From Sinonovacula constricta (Eukaryota > Mollusca > Bivalvia > Cardiida > Solecurtidae): a stretch of DNA of 64,000 bases. The translations under genes and the position numbers were made by a program. Below the pieces are notes generated by a model, which was not told where the DNA came from, searched no databases, and worked only from the letters and a program-made list of their open reading frames with translations. Shown piece after piece: positions 1-12,687 of the stretch (position 1 is the first letter of the stretch; every line of letters begins with the position of its first letter). The DNA lies in contig CM017561.1 of the NCBI GenBank assembly GCA_007844125.1, positions 59,299,715 through 59,363,714 on the forward strand, in the 5' to 3' direction.

Positions 1-934
1 TAAATCGTGTTGCTAATGCTCGCTGAAATGACAATTTTTTGTTGATGTTTATGTTGAGCCCATCTCTGCGGATAACGACATCACTTTTCTGTAAGCTTAA
101 GTTATAAAGTCAGTATATTACAATGCCTACAGAAAACAATTGACAAATCTGTCAAAGTGGATAGGATTATGTTGCCAGATTATTATGAGCTACGCTACGT
201 TTAAGTTCTTGAGACGTTTAACATTTACCAAAAATAAAAATAGTACTCAATGAAGGTTGGATGTAAAAGGACGAAGAAACATTCTGACAATATATTTAAA
301 CTGAGTCAAAACAAACAGCACATCAGGTACCATCTTCAAACGATAGGACTTAAATAATTTATACTAGAATGCATCAACTGTATATGCGAGTCAATATAAA
401 GTGATATTGACTAGAAAATGTGTTCAGGGCCGCACCGAGACCGTAATACTGACAGTCGTAATTTTTTATGTGCCCTATTTTTATAACAACATGACGTCTT
501 GACGTCGTCGAATGTTTTTGTTTATGCTCGCCTTTCACTTACATCTGTTAAAAAAATCGATAGTTAATTAGTGTGATGATGATCTAGTAACATTACGGAA
601 AAGTATAACCAAGAAAATTAAAAATTGTAACCTCGGTAGCAGTGAATGATGTTTGTGATTATCTGTTTAGGGAAAGTATGAGAACAGACTGAGGAAATAT
701 ATTATGTTGAAATGAGAATCGCTCGTTGTACAAAAAACAACAAAAAATACAAGAACAACACTGACAGCGTTATTTACTAGAGTATGTGATATAACATGAC
801 TTATGTTTCGGTTAATATATTTTTTTCTGCGGACCTGGCTAATATTATGTTGACATCGAACTGTGTTCTCGTACTGACTGTTGTTTGTATTTTGAGGAAA
901 TCCAAGTTTCTAACTGGTTTTGACCACCCTTTCG
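1..934. other. AT-rich non-coding stretch
   Basis: I see no gene, RNA or repeat here. The only open frames are short and have no recognisable composition. The stretch ends where the first codons of the Tc1-like transposase become readable. Terminal inverted repeats of that transposon would be expected in this stretch, but I could not find a match to the sequence beyond its 3' end. Confidence 0.6.
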
Positions 935-1403
935 ATGCCACGTTTACACAAAAAACAACGAGAAGAATCCGTCAAGCTTATTCTGAGTGGGACGTCGCAG
1001 TATGATGTGCCCCTTTTATTTGGCATGTAGAAATGCACAATTATCAAGGTTTTCAAGCGTTTAATGAAGACTGGTTCAACCAATTCCGTCCAAAGACGGG
1101 ACATTCGCGTGTGACGTCACTTTGTGACCACGCTTACACCAGGCTTTGAAATCTTTTCGCATCCTCAACTTCTGTTACGTACGACTGTAAAATGCTTTAG
1201 ACCAATTTGGTGTAAGAGTCAGTTAACGAAATGTCAGAAACAGACTACGCTGGTTCAAATTACGAGCAAGACGTCGTTATGCCGATTTACCATTTACCAC
1301 AGAAAGACACCATCGCCAAATGGGCTTGTTTACTGAACATCGACCTGGATTTTTTTCCATTACACATTGAAGGCATGTCATGTTTTCTGACGAGTCGCTG
1401 TAG
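935..1403 (+). pseudogene. Tc1-like transposase, N-terminal part (pseudogene)
   Basis: Reading starts at an ATG at 935 with MPRLHKKQREESVKLILSG, followed by SQYDVPLLFG, which matches the paired-like helix-turn-helix start of Tc1 transposases. A TAG interrupts it near 1026 and other frames must be used further on. The segment ends with HVMFSDES (1374-1397), the motif around the first catalytic aspartate (GAC at 1389-1391), then a TAG at 1401-1403. A Tc1 transposase cuts and pastes its own element through a DDE active site. This copy cannot encode that activity. Homology stops abruptly just after the SDES motif, where LINE sequence takes over. Confidence 0.85.
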
Positions 1404-2591
1404 CTTTTATACCAATCCGACAATCTCTATGCAGATGACACTGTTATTTTATCAAACTCGCCAAATGATCTTCAAAATAGCCTCACACATTTTGCCAATT
1501 ACTGCAATGACTGGCACTTAACTATCAACAATAATAAGACAAAAATTATCGTATTTGGTGCTAGAAGAACAAATAATCTTAAATTTTATATTGGCAATGA
1601 CGATATTGAAATAGTAAATCATTATCATTATCTTGGTATGACTTTTTCCAGTAATGGATCTTTCTATAAAGCCAGATGCCATGTTACTCAACAGGCAAAT
1701 AAAGCTCTGCACATTCTGTATACTAGGACGCAAAACTCGAACTTACCAATTGATCTAATTTTAAAATTATTTGATCATACTATAGCTCCTATACTCTTAT
1801 ATGGGTCCGAATTATTCGGTTTTGAAGATTTTAAATCTATCGAAAAAATACACTGCAATTTCCTTAGGCGTATTACAAAAGCCAAAAACGCGACACCACT
1901 TAACTTTCTGTATGGTGAACTCGGTAGATTTCCACTATCAGTACTAGCTCAGACGCGTATGATAAACTTTTGGTCTAAGTTAATAACAGGTAAACAAACT
2001 AAAATTTCTTCAAAAATATACCGTTATATGATAAATGAACAGTTTGATTGTAAGTGGCTAGCAAAAATAAAATCAATTCTAACTAACATAGGCAGACCAG
2101 ACATTTGGAATAATCAGTTAAATATTAATTTAAATAACATTCATGTATATGTGAAACAAATTCTAATCGACCAATTCAAACAAACATGGCATGCAGAACT
2201 TCTCCAATCAAACAAGGGGAGAACGTATCTTAGTTTTAAACATACTCATGGATTAGAAAAATATCTTACAGATCTTAATAAAGCCGACATGATCCGCATA
2301 TTTAAATTTAGAACAGCTAATCACTCATTGCCAGTTGAGACCGGAAGGTACATAGGTATTAACTATCAAGAAAGAGTATGTCCGTTATGTCAAAATGGAT
2401 CTGTTGGTGATGAAAAACATTATCTCCTTCATTGTGATTTTTTTAATGCAGAAAGAATCCGCTATAAAATCACACAATTATACGATAAACATAATAATGC
2501 ACCCTTAATGTTTCTACTTTCAGAAGCCTCGCCTAAAATTTTAAAATCTGTCAGTATTTTTATTTCACATATATTGAAAAAGTGTTCTTAA
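1404..2591 (+). pseudogene. LINE reverse transcriptase, C-terminal half
   Basis: The frame is open for 395 codons, from just after a TAG at 1401 to the stop at 2589. The active-site box LYADDTVILSNSP is encoded at about 1425-1463 (YADD at 1428-1439). It is followed by LTINNNKTKIIVFG and YHYLGMTF, which are typical of the palm and thumb of LINE reverse transcriptases. Near the C-terminus a CPLC...H...C cluster (about 2380-2435) forms the CCHC-like knuckle often seen in Jockey/CR1-type LINEs. The enzyme makes DNA from its RNA at a nicked target. The endonuclease and the front of the reverse transcriptase are absent through 5' truncation, so the fragment is not functional. The lack of stops over this length points to a fairly recent insertion. 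The first in-frame ATG is at 1638, but it lies downstream of the active site and is not a real start. Confidence 0.85.
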
Positions 2592-3553
2592 CTGACATAT
2601 TCCAGTTTCCCCGGGCCAGTTTTGTCCATTTCTACAATAAGTTTATAATCTTACAATTTTAGACAGAGTTGTTTAAAGTTGTAACCAGTATACAAAGTGT
2701 TGTTTTTTTTTTATTAATATTATTATTATTATTATGTCATTTAGCCAATGATATTAATAAACTCTCTAACATATACATGAAACTATGAATTTTAATGTAT
2801 ATATGTAATCAAAATTGTACCACTCACCTTTTTATTTTTGGTAAATCCAGTTGATCAATTGTGTCACATATATATTGACCCAATGCCTTATGCAGTATAT
2901 CCTACCCTTTTTGAACCACCAACCAAATATAGCAATGTCATCATAGTTTGCTTATGTACAGCTGTACACATAATTTGTAAATGTAGCTTATATGTGCCTA
3001 GCTAAGGTCTTATAAAGTTTTATGTATACTAACCTTATTTCCTTTCCGAAGCCTACACTTCTTGAGATTATTAAATTAACTTATCCTATTACTTAACCTA
3101 TTTTTTCTTCGGAAATCTATCTAGGGCCCGTAACGTCATTCTAAGATTTGGTTGGTCTGGTTATATAGTTTGCTTTTAAAACATCGTTCTGTAAATATTT
3201 CATCGTTTCAAACTGTTGTCTTATTTACACTTATCTACTCTATCTATCTTATAATTATTTTCCTTTAGCTGTTCCGTAAAACACTTGTTGAAATTCTGAC
3301 ACGCACTCTTATAGCCTATGTATACATGTATTTTTGACTCAATTATTAACACACTATTTATGTCTGATCTAAGCTCCCCCCTCCATTCTCTCTTTATATA
3401 CATCTCTCATCCTTCTCCCTATCCTCTATCCCTTTCACTCTTTCTATTGACCGGAACTGTTTTATGTGTTATATTTATTGTATTTCAATTCCCCATGCTG
3501 TATTGCTTTGTAATACCTGGGACGAAATAAAGATATGTTCTGTTCTGTTCTTC
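2592..3553 (+). other. LINE 3' untranslated region and repeat tail
   Basis: This is non-coding sequence between the reverse transcriptase stop and the resumption of Tc1 homology. It has a pyrimidine-rich part near 3370-3450, and then CCTGGGACGAAATAAAG with about three TTCTG units (3537-3552). Short open frames on both strands here have no protein character. Confidence 0.7.
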
Positions 3554-4068
3554 TGACAGACAGTGACGATTTTACCGACATCGGGGTAAGCGTTTTTGGG
3601 TGCATGCGTAGAAGAGCACGACCGATATTGTGGCGGTGGAGTAATGGTATGGGCTGGCATAAACTAAGGTCACAAGAACCACGATCTTCATCGATGCAAC
3701 CCCAAATGACGACCGTCATCAAGACATAGTACTTCAACCTGTTGTCTTTTCATTTGTACGACTTCACAGAGTAGTATTCCAATATGACTGTGTACGACCG
3801 CATACAGTCAAGACATATACAGCTTACTTTATCAAAAATAATGTTCCCCTACTCTCATGGAAAGCTTTAAGTCCGGATGTATTCCCGATTGAACATCTGT
3901 GGGTCGTTTTAGGTCGTCGTTAGTTAAACGCCATCCAGCACTGACGTCACGCGAAGAATGAAAAATCTCTGGAGGAAGAGTGGGAAAACCTTCCTATTCA
4001 CCAAATAAGCCGCTTGATTAATTCCATGCACCTAAGACTCAGAGCTGCTCTGTCAGACAATAAATAGT
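3554..4068 (+). pseudogene. Tc1-like transposase, C-terminal part (pseudogene)
   Basis: After the LINE, Tc1 homology resumes. GGGVMVWAGI is readable near 3630-3660, VLQPVVFSFVRLHRVVFQ near 3727-3782, then YDCVRPHT with the second catalytic aspartate at 3786-3788. LSPDVFPIEHLW carries the glutamate at 3891-3893. Exactly 34 codons separate the two acidic residues, which is the DD34E spacing of Tc1 transposases. The C-terminal EEWENLPIHQISRLINSM and the final LRAALSDNK follow before a TAG near 4068. At least two stops and several frame changes make it a pseudogene. Confidence 0.88.
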
Positions 4069-4336
4069 GGTCATACCAGGTTTTAGTCCCAAACTATACC
4101 AAGAGGTTAACAGCTAATGAGCTATTAATGCTTTTGTCGAGAATCATCCTTGATAAGGACACTAGAGTGTTACCTAATTACGGTCACATCTTATTGTTTA
4201 TCCCTTGTGTCTTGTGTTCAGAAGGGTTTGTCTCATTATCCGTGGATCAATTGATAAGGCCACTATTTTCTTCATTCTCAGGAGACAGAAATCAAATTAT
4301 TATGTCTTGGATGTAGTCGTCATCATTCTGATTGTT

Positions 4337-4452
4337 AAAAAACACGAAAACAACAACCACAAAACAACAACAAAAACAACAACAAACAGACAAAAAGAAA
4401 ACAAAACAAAAACAAAGCAAAACGAAACATAAAACAACAACAAAACAACACA
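4337..4452. repeat. (AAC)n/(AAAAC)n low-complexity tract
   Basis: A purine-strand run of AAC, AAAAC and AAAC units, with a few interruptions, covers about 115 bp. Open frames across it are compositional artefacts. Confidence 0.85.
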
Positions 4453-5569
4453 CAAAACTTTTTCACTTTTATTACTACAGCATTTCCGTAAAACGTATAT
4501 ATAGCAGAAACTTCATAAGGTGGACTATTATTTATTAACAAAACTGTTATGGCTAGCATTTAACTACATTTAGTATTGCACATTTCTTACACAGTCAACT
4601 GCTTGTTCAAACTATTATAATTATATGTTATTGATAGAACCTTGTCTATTTCCAGAATTAAAAAATATACAGATAGATTCTAATTCACTTTGACAATATG
4701 GTAAAATGTGTTGAATGTATACAAATGCGCGTACTTATTTTTTTCCATAAAAGATTATTTTCTATGGAAGTCGTCCTTTACAGAAAACTGTGTACTGGCT
4801 ACGGTATTTACGACACTTAGATCAAGTTGTGTCCATACGTCCATTAATTACTCGTTCATTCAATAATTTTAAGAGGTCAGTACCTGTGTGTGCGGTGAAT
4901 AACCTTGATTTGAAGCATACCTAAACTGGTAATAGGATGTTCAGTTAGACATATGCCATTCATGATGAATCCGTCGCAAAGAAAAACTATTATAACTGAT
5001 ACAGCGTTGTAAATTTTAAATCCTTTCAAAGTGACACAACTTGCAAAAAGCTTTAGTACCTAAAAACTGAACAACAATTCATTTTAAAACATCATCACGG
5101 CAAATGCAATTAACTTTCCTAAATATGAACACAATGTATACGGAATAAATGTTCAACTATTTTCTGGAAATTTAGACATAGTGTCTGCATAAACTCATGG
5201 TAATGTCTAAATGATGCTTCCTCAATTGTTAATACAAATCGCGAACAATAACTATTAATGTTCACTTTTTCCAAATCTATATGTTGGCGCGATGGAGCTC
5301 TATCAAGTCTTCATCAGAGAGGATTACCAATATGATGGTATGACGTGATCTCAAAAGAAAATCAAGTGTTTTTACTTTTTTTGCAAACAACTCTTCTGCG
5401 TGATAGGAAATACATGTTTTAAATGATGAATGGTGTGCTTTGCATCATTTTTACTTGATGGAGGATATCAATAAAACAGTTCGCGGGATCTTTTCAGGAA
5501 ACAATTATTTATATGGTTAGTTGAGACTGTCGGATACTACATTGAGATTAATCTCAAAATAAGGCCTAT
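4453..5569. other. AT-rich non-coding stretch
   Basis: Nothing recognisable as a gene or element was seen in this stretch. Confidence 0.5.
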
Positions 5570-5690
5570 TGTGCAATATCGCGTAAGGGGTAATATAGAC
5601 TGCTTAAGTTGCCTCATCTTTTTAGGACACACTTGGAAATAAAGAGACATAATTAATCAACTGACTGTCCAGAAATGGCATATATTAACA
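5570..5690 (-). repeat. Degenerate fragment of the second retroelement family
   Basis: The stretch with GACTGCTTAAGTTGCC, then GGACACACTTGG, AAAGAGACA and GACTGTCCA matches, in order, the parts near 53985-54060 and 56970-57050 that lie just after the retroelement pseudogene stop. It is more diverged than those two. The element reads on the minus strand. Confidence 0.6.
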
Positions 5691-7120
5691 TAAAAATCAT
5701 GACATTGTCCAATGTTCATTGTCATATATATATAACAATGTCAAAATGCACAGGACTAGGCAGCAACAGTCTATGGAATAGTTTATAAGGCGCGTTTTTT
5801 GTTGAAAGATCGTGATCTCTTGGACATTATTCGCTAGTTCTGTGCTGTGCTGTTGATTGGTTTTCGAATTTCCAGCGTATATGAGGTTAATGCTCGATAA
5901 TACATAAGAGATGTCGTAATAAAACTAAAGTAATATTTATATCCTCGGTCGAAATATATGTACTAGTCTTAAACATAGTACTTTTGTCCTTTAAGGACAG
6001 TTACCTACTTGGCATACAATGTATTATAGAAAATATTATTTCGACTGGAAAACCTATGACGTTGATAGGTATAATCTTACTCAACAGTCGTATCTTTTTC
6101 AGACTTCTTTAGGGGCTAGACACAATATGACTGAATATTTTAATTTTCTAGGTTTATGATTTCTTTTGCCATAACACTGTTTAATGTCATAAATTCTCCT
6201 GTATTGATTCAAAATATTCAAATTATCGGTTCACATGTTCATTTTCTATTATACTATTTGAACGTGTGTCTAAAAAAATAAACATTTGAATGGTTTTTAG
6301 GCATTCGGTTGAACAAGCAGTATAAGAGGATTTAAAACTGGAACAAAGAAGGTGTAAAATTGTGGGGTAATATTTGCAAATTTTGACTAAGGACTTCAGA
6401 TTTTAGTAAATAAATATGTTCATCCTTTTCTTCAACCTAAAAACCTTTGATGTTTTCTTTATGTTACCAGAAGTTACTACTTACAGCTAAGCATGACATA
6501 TTTTTGTCAGCTTTTAAAAGAAAACACTTTCAACAGATGCGGAAATATGCAATCATTATTTACATATAGAATCACATTCAACATATTTTAGTTACATAAC
6601 ATCCATTTTATGCCAGTTAGATCTTGATCATTGCTGCATACTTATATATTATCTAGCCTCACAATTACATACACGCAAACAGACATTCATTCGCATATTG
6701 GTCTGACATTAGAAAGTCGGATTAATATCAGTTTTCTGCTGCACCTTTCAAACTTGCCAATATAAATTAAAATATCAAGATGAAAACTTCATAGAAAAGC
6801 GATGAACTGTATGTTGTTGTTGATTTTTATCATTATCACACATTCCTTAACAAATATAGTGTACCAACATAAAAGCATCATGCAAATTATTCTTACTTAT
6901 ATTCAGGAGGGTTTGATATAAATTGTAAAAGGGGAAATTACAATCCTACGTATTTTACAGATCGCATGCATGCTCATAAAACAAAGAAGTTTACCTACAT
7001 AATCGGACTTTATTCTTATAGACATTGCAATTATCTGTGTTGAAATTTGCCGTAGATTTGAGTGAGAGGGTTTTTAGAATAAAATAATTAATACATTTCC
7101 CTCTAACACAATTTACAACA
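5691..7120. other. AT-rich non-coding stretch
   Basis: No gene or repeat could be supported here apart from short AT-rich runs. Confidence 0.5.
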
Positions 7121-7124
7121 TTGC

Positions 7125-8269
<1,145 letters not shown>

Positions 8270-8484
8270 AGCTTGCGTATAATAACCCCGACTTGACCTT
8301 TAATATTAGCATCTATTAACGATCTAGCTCACACCTATATACGACCAATACCACGCCTTCCTTCCACCTCGGCAAACATACCCGACTGTCAGCGATTGCA
8401 TTATCGATAACTAATTTTGCGTTCGTATTCGATAGATAATATATTCTTGCATAAAGGTCAAGTCGGGGTTATTATACGCAAGCT
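8270..8484. mobile_element. MITE-like element with perfect 33-bp terminal inverted repeats
   Basis: The 33 bases at 8270-8302, beginning AGCTTGCGTATAATAACC, are the exact reverse complement of 8452-8484. The whole unit is 215 bp with about 149 bp of non-coding interior. AGCT at both extreme ends could be a palindromic 4-bp target duplication instead of part of the inverted repeat. It has no coding capacity, as expected for a non-autonomous DNA element moved by a transposase supplied elsewhere. Confidence 0.75.
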
Positions 8485-9339
8485 TTTCGCGTATTCCCAT
8501 TGATCAAGCCCGCCGAATTTAATTATACTCGTCTGATCAAGTAATGAAGGAAACAAACATAGTTCTGTGATTTTTGTTGCCATATATCAATGTATGAAAA
8601 CATATGTTGACTGTTTACTACGGTATTCATCTGCTTGTTGTTGTTCGTTCACTTGGTGCATGGGCCAAGTAAAATGACACATATAATGCGAGTTTTGTAC
8701 ACTCTCGGTAAATCTAGACCCTAGTTCAGATTGTGTTAATAGTAATATTTTTTAAATATTAGTAATCCGATGTTTTGTTCATAAACAGGAAAACAGAGCA
8801 ATGTCATATCACCAATGAGTGATTCATCTTTTTCATTAGAAAAATTGTATTTATTAATAATTGCAAAAAACAACAAACATGTACAGTTCGTGTGTTAAGA
8901 AGTTCAAAATACGCTGAAAACTGTTTTCGCTAAAACATTATATCCTTATTATAATTGCTCCTTCAGAACTAGTTATGATTTAGATAAGATGCATCCTTGA
9001 TAAGAACAAATTAGTGTCAACTTCTTGCGCTTAAATGTAATGACTACTGAAGGGTTTGTCCACATTGTCTTCAGATTAATCGACAGGACCATTATTTTCA
9101 AAATCAGAAAATGAAACGTGCAGAAATAACTGGGATTAGCTAGACGTGTACAATATAAATTATTATGTATTAAATTAAACCTGAGCTCATAAATAATAGT
9201 CCGTCGTTCGTGTTTTGTTGCGCGAGAAATGGATATTCGAATGTGTTCCAATGTCAAGATAACAAATCTGTTTTAAAACTATGATGTATCAAATGAACAA
9301 ACATTACCAGTATTTCCATTCGCCATTTATATATCATGT
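8485..9339. other. AT-rich non-coding stretch
   Basis: Nothing supportable was seen, apart from short open frames without protein character. Confidence 0.5.
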
Positions 9340-9700
9340 GTGTAAAGCACCCCAATCGGTCCATATTGCCAACTGACCGTTCCAAGGCGGTTACTGTCGG
9401 CTTTGCTCTTTTCGTTAAATGACTCTTTACAAATTTGTTCTTACTTTTTGCTTGGCTTGCATGTGAAACACCTTTGTTCTGTGCCTTTTCGGAGTTTTGT
9501 TTATGTTGCAATGCTCATAGGATTTTTTCATATATTCTTATTCATGATCACAACAATGTTTCTTGTGCAGTGTGGCGGTCGTAAAAAATCTCTCCGTGCA
9601 TGTAATTTATGTTGTCATTTATTTCATCCTATAAGGATTGTAACGTGCATTTCCTTTGATGGACATTTGACTTTGGTTCCTCAATTCCATCTTCACATGA
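9340..9700 (+). repeat. Retroelement 3'-end fragment with conserved hairpin (copy a)
   Basis: From AAGCACCCCAATCGG through CCGTTCCAAGGCGG to the part around 9690, this copy aligns with 52840-53190 with only scattered differences. It shares GTGGCGGTCGTAAAAAATCT (about 9573-9592) with that copy. The hairpin arms are slightly eroded here (AATCGG against CCAACT). It is a 5'-truncated 3' end of the element family described at 53265-54740. Confidence 0.75.
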
Positions 9701-9924
9701 ACAGGATGCTACAACCTTTATTCTCCTCTGGTCATGTTTGTTCATGATTCAGAAAGTTAATTTTATTTATAGTCTACCTTTTTGTGTAGTTTTTTTCAAA
9801 TCGAAATAATACCATATTCTTTTCTAAACACCAAGTGGACATTATATTTCAATGACGTCACTACTTTCGTCATAACTTATTAAAGAAAACATTAGCGCTA
9901 GGACATTTTGTATTAAAATAGTTC

Positions 9925-10195
9925 GTTTTTCTTTTCATTGCTTTCATTTGAGAAACTCGTCCGGAAGTGCGAGGTTAGAGCTCCGTAAAACCGGTTTAAG
10001 CACCCCAGTCGGTCCATATTACCGACTGACTGTTCCAAGGCGGTTACTGTCGGGTTTGCTCTTTTCGTTAAATGACTCATCACAAATCTGTTCTTACTTT
10101 TCGCTAGGCTTGCATGTGAAATACCTTTGTTCTGTGCCTTTTCGGAGTTTGGTATATGTTGCAATGCCCATAGGATTTTGTCATATATTTTTAAC
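9925..10195 (+). repeat. Retroelement 3'-end fragment with conserved hairpin (copy b)
   Basis: It begins with TTCTTTTCATTGCTT and GAGAAACTCGTC, continues through GGTTTAAGCACCCCAGTCGG and CCGACTG, and ends near GCAATGCCCATAGGATTTTG. It matches 52765-53020 along its length. The hairpin CAGTCGG/CCGACTG, with a 9-base loop, is intact. Confidence 0.78.
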
Positions 10196-12506
10196 TAAAC
10201 TAAAACCAACGTTTCCAGGTTGTTGTTATTTTAACGACCAAATTCATAAACATGTTATCCAGAAGAATCCAAAGACAAAAAAAACGGTAACGTTAACATA
10301 TACTGGTACATAAACAAACTGTTATTAAAGGAAAATGGAATATTCCCATAAAGGATACGTATTCGGATATTGCATAGCACGCACCTTAATCCTGCATAGA
10401 AATTATGAAAATGAAAAAAACAACCTTCTAAGCCAATGCCAGAGTTTTATATATTCAGCCAGATAAACAAGCTAAAAACGTCAGGATGCATGCCAATTTT
10501 AGCATTGTTATGCAAAATCAAAAAATGGTACAGGTAATAAAATAAATACTGAAGAAATACTAAATAAAACACTGATAAAGTATCAAAGCGAAAACGTTAC
10601 AGATCCATGAATAATAACAATCACCACAAATAAGCAAGAGCTGTCAGTCGACTCTTCCTTGATACTATCATTTTACACGTCTTAAATAATCTTCCAGCGA
10701 TACAGGCAATTTACGGGTTGAAAAAAAAGTGTCATCACTCGGTTACCTGTCCTATTGAAAAGCATTCCCCATTTAAAAGTAAACACGCATTCTGGGCAGA
10801 AAGTGCATATTTTGATGGTTTGAGAAATGATCCTTAGCAAAAAAGTACTCCAAAACGAACTCTGACACAAAAATAGACGCCTATATGAACGCCAACGGCA
10901 TTGAAAGGAACAGAACAACAATTTTGGATTATTTTCTGCATAGCAAATATAGCAAAGCAAGTTAAGCGACAGCAGAAGTTACACTTTGTATTTTCAGATT
11001 TGTCCCTACGTCTAGTTTTATTTAAAATTCAATATTGGTATTCTCAAAGGTACATGTCATTATTTCGAATTCAAATTTGTAGCCCAGAACACTCCTGTGA
11101 TGCCCTTGAGATATTCAAAATAACAAGATTTATTTTCTTGATGAAAAATTCGAAAACATGTCATTATTGGCACATAATTTAACAAGGATACTGTAGAGTC
11201 CATAATCTTATTTCACTATTGAACTTCATGTGACATGTCAAACATACACAGTTGTGTTAACAACTATATGTTGAAACATTGTGTATGTTATAAACTAAAG
11301 TAGAATAGTATACTATATTAAATATGATTATATTATATATTATGCATGATATGCTTATCATATTATAAACAACGTCTGACGATACATTTTAATGCATATA
11401 TAGTATCTGAAGACAATTATAAGTATTTAAATTCCATTTATACAAAAGGCCAACAAGAACTGAAAATAAATATAAATATTGTCCTGATGCACGTGTATGT
11501 GGAAAGAATACTAACAATATATTATGACTTTAGTACATATAGAAACATACCATATAATTATCAAAAATAGTATTCATTTTATTTCAGTATGGCGAGGCAT
11601 TTACATCAAATCCAGAAATATATCATATAATTACTATTAACAATAACATTTTCTGACCATTTGGAGAGGCATCTGCACGAAAACTATTTTTTCCAGATGG
11701 AGAGAATGAAATAATGGAACTATATGCGTATTTTGTAAAAATGATTTTTGTTGTGATTGTTCAGTGGAAAAAATATCTTAATGATATGTTGACGTGATTT
11801 TCATAAAACATTAGTTAACAAATTAGCTCTCAGCATATTTTACTTTTGGTGTAAACAACAAACCATATTTTGTAAGCTTGCGATTGGTACAGTAACATTC
11901 GAGTAAATTTGACAGAACATAATCTAAAGTAATTGTCATTTTAATCTGAAACTTTCTTTCATTTAACAAAACATAAAAATAAAGGAGTGGCGATCAACAA
12001 GTGGCATTAAATGACAAGGTCGTTCGCCTATTAACTTATAATTCTCAGTGAGGAAAACAATTGTTAGAACGTTATATTTTCTTAAATTGATATTTAATTG
12101 GGATATTTTCGATTTAAGTGTATTCTTTTTAATTCCAATTATATATATTTTTGCTTATTGAAATAAATTGACAATTTCAATTTTCGTACGATGTCGTTCA
12201 AATCTTTTTAATTATTTTTATGAAATCCTGGTATCAACAAGTTATTATTTGGAATAGTCGCATATTTAATAATTCTATCTATCGTTTTTTTTTCACGTTT
12301 AACTATTTAACTTTCTTGAATATGTTATGGATGGTTTTACGTCAATAAGTTGAACGTAGTTCAGTCCTCTTGATATTGCTGATATTTAACATTTTACCTT
12401 TTTGCCAGGTTGTGCAGATGAAAGATACATTTTATTTTAAATATTAAGAAATTCAGTATAAATAATAAAACATAAATATGTTTATGTATATAAACCACAA
12501 TTCTAA
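10196..12506. other. AT-rich non-coding stretch
   Basis: No gene or known repeat was seen. Several open frames of 70-95 codons exist, but their composition is that of random AT-rich DNA. Confidence 0.5.
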
Positions 12507-12555
12507 ACACACAGACACAGACACACACAGACACACACACACAGACAGACACACA

Positions 12556-12624
<69 letters not shown>

Positions 12625-12687
12625 ACACACACTCACACACCCTCACACACACACACACATACACACGCACAGACGCACACACACATA
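12507..12687. repeat. (CA)n microsatellite with CAGA and CACG variants
   Basis: About 180 bp of CA dinucleotides with scattered CAGA, CGCG and CT interruptions. Open frames of Thr-His or Cys-Val across it are artefacts. Confidence 0.97.

Larger units (their letters stand above)
1404..3553 (+). mobile_element. 5'-truncated non-LTR retrotransposon (LINE)
   Basis: The insertion contains the C-terminal half of a reverse transcriptase, a long 3' untranslated region with a (TTA)n run near 2715-2740, an AATAAAGATATG stretch near 3525 and a short TTCTG-type tandem repeat at the very 3' end. CR1/L2-like LINEs typically have a short tandem repeat instead of a poly(A) tail and are usually 5'-truncated, as here. 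The clade is inferred and was not tested. Both boundaries are defined by loss of Tc1 homology. I could not identify a clear target-site duplication. Confidence 0.8.
935..4068 (+). mobile_element. Tc1-like DNA transposon remnant, split by a LINE
   Basis: The two halves of one Tc1/mariner-superfamily transposase lie on either side of an inserted LINE. The N-terminal DNA-binding region and first catalytic aspartate are at 935-1403. The second aspartate and the glutamate are at 3554-4068, on the same strand and in the expected order. The element carries stops and frameshifts in both halves and is dead. No terminal inverted repeats were found, so the ends given are those of the readable transposase, not of the transposon. 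Confidence 0.85.

Noticed and set aside
1231..1521. A 96-codon frame across the Tc1/LINE junction
   Set aside because: It crosses the boundary between two unrelated elements out of frame with both.
9254..10313. Small protein genes on either strand, similar to one at 52737-53000
   Set aside because: The similarity is at the DNA level along a non-coding retroelement 3' end, and frames differ between copies.
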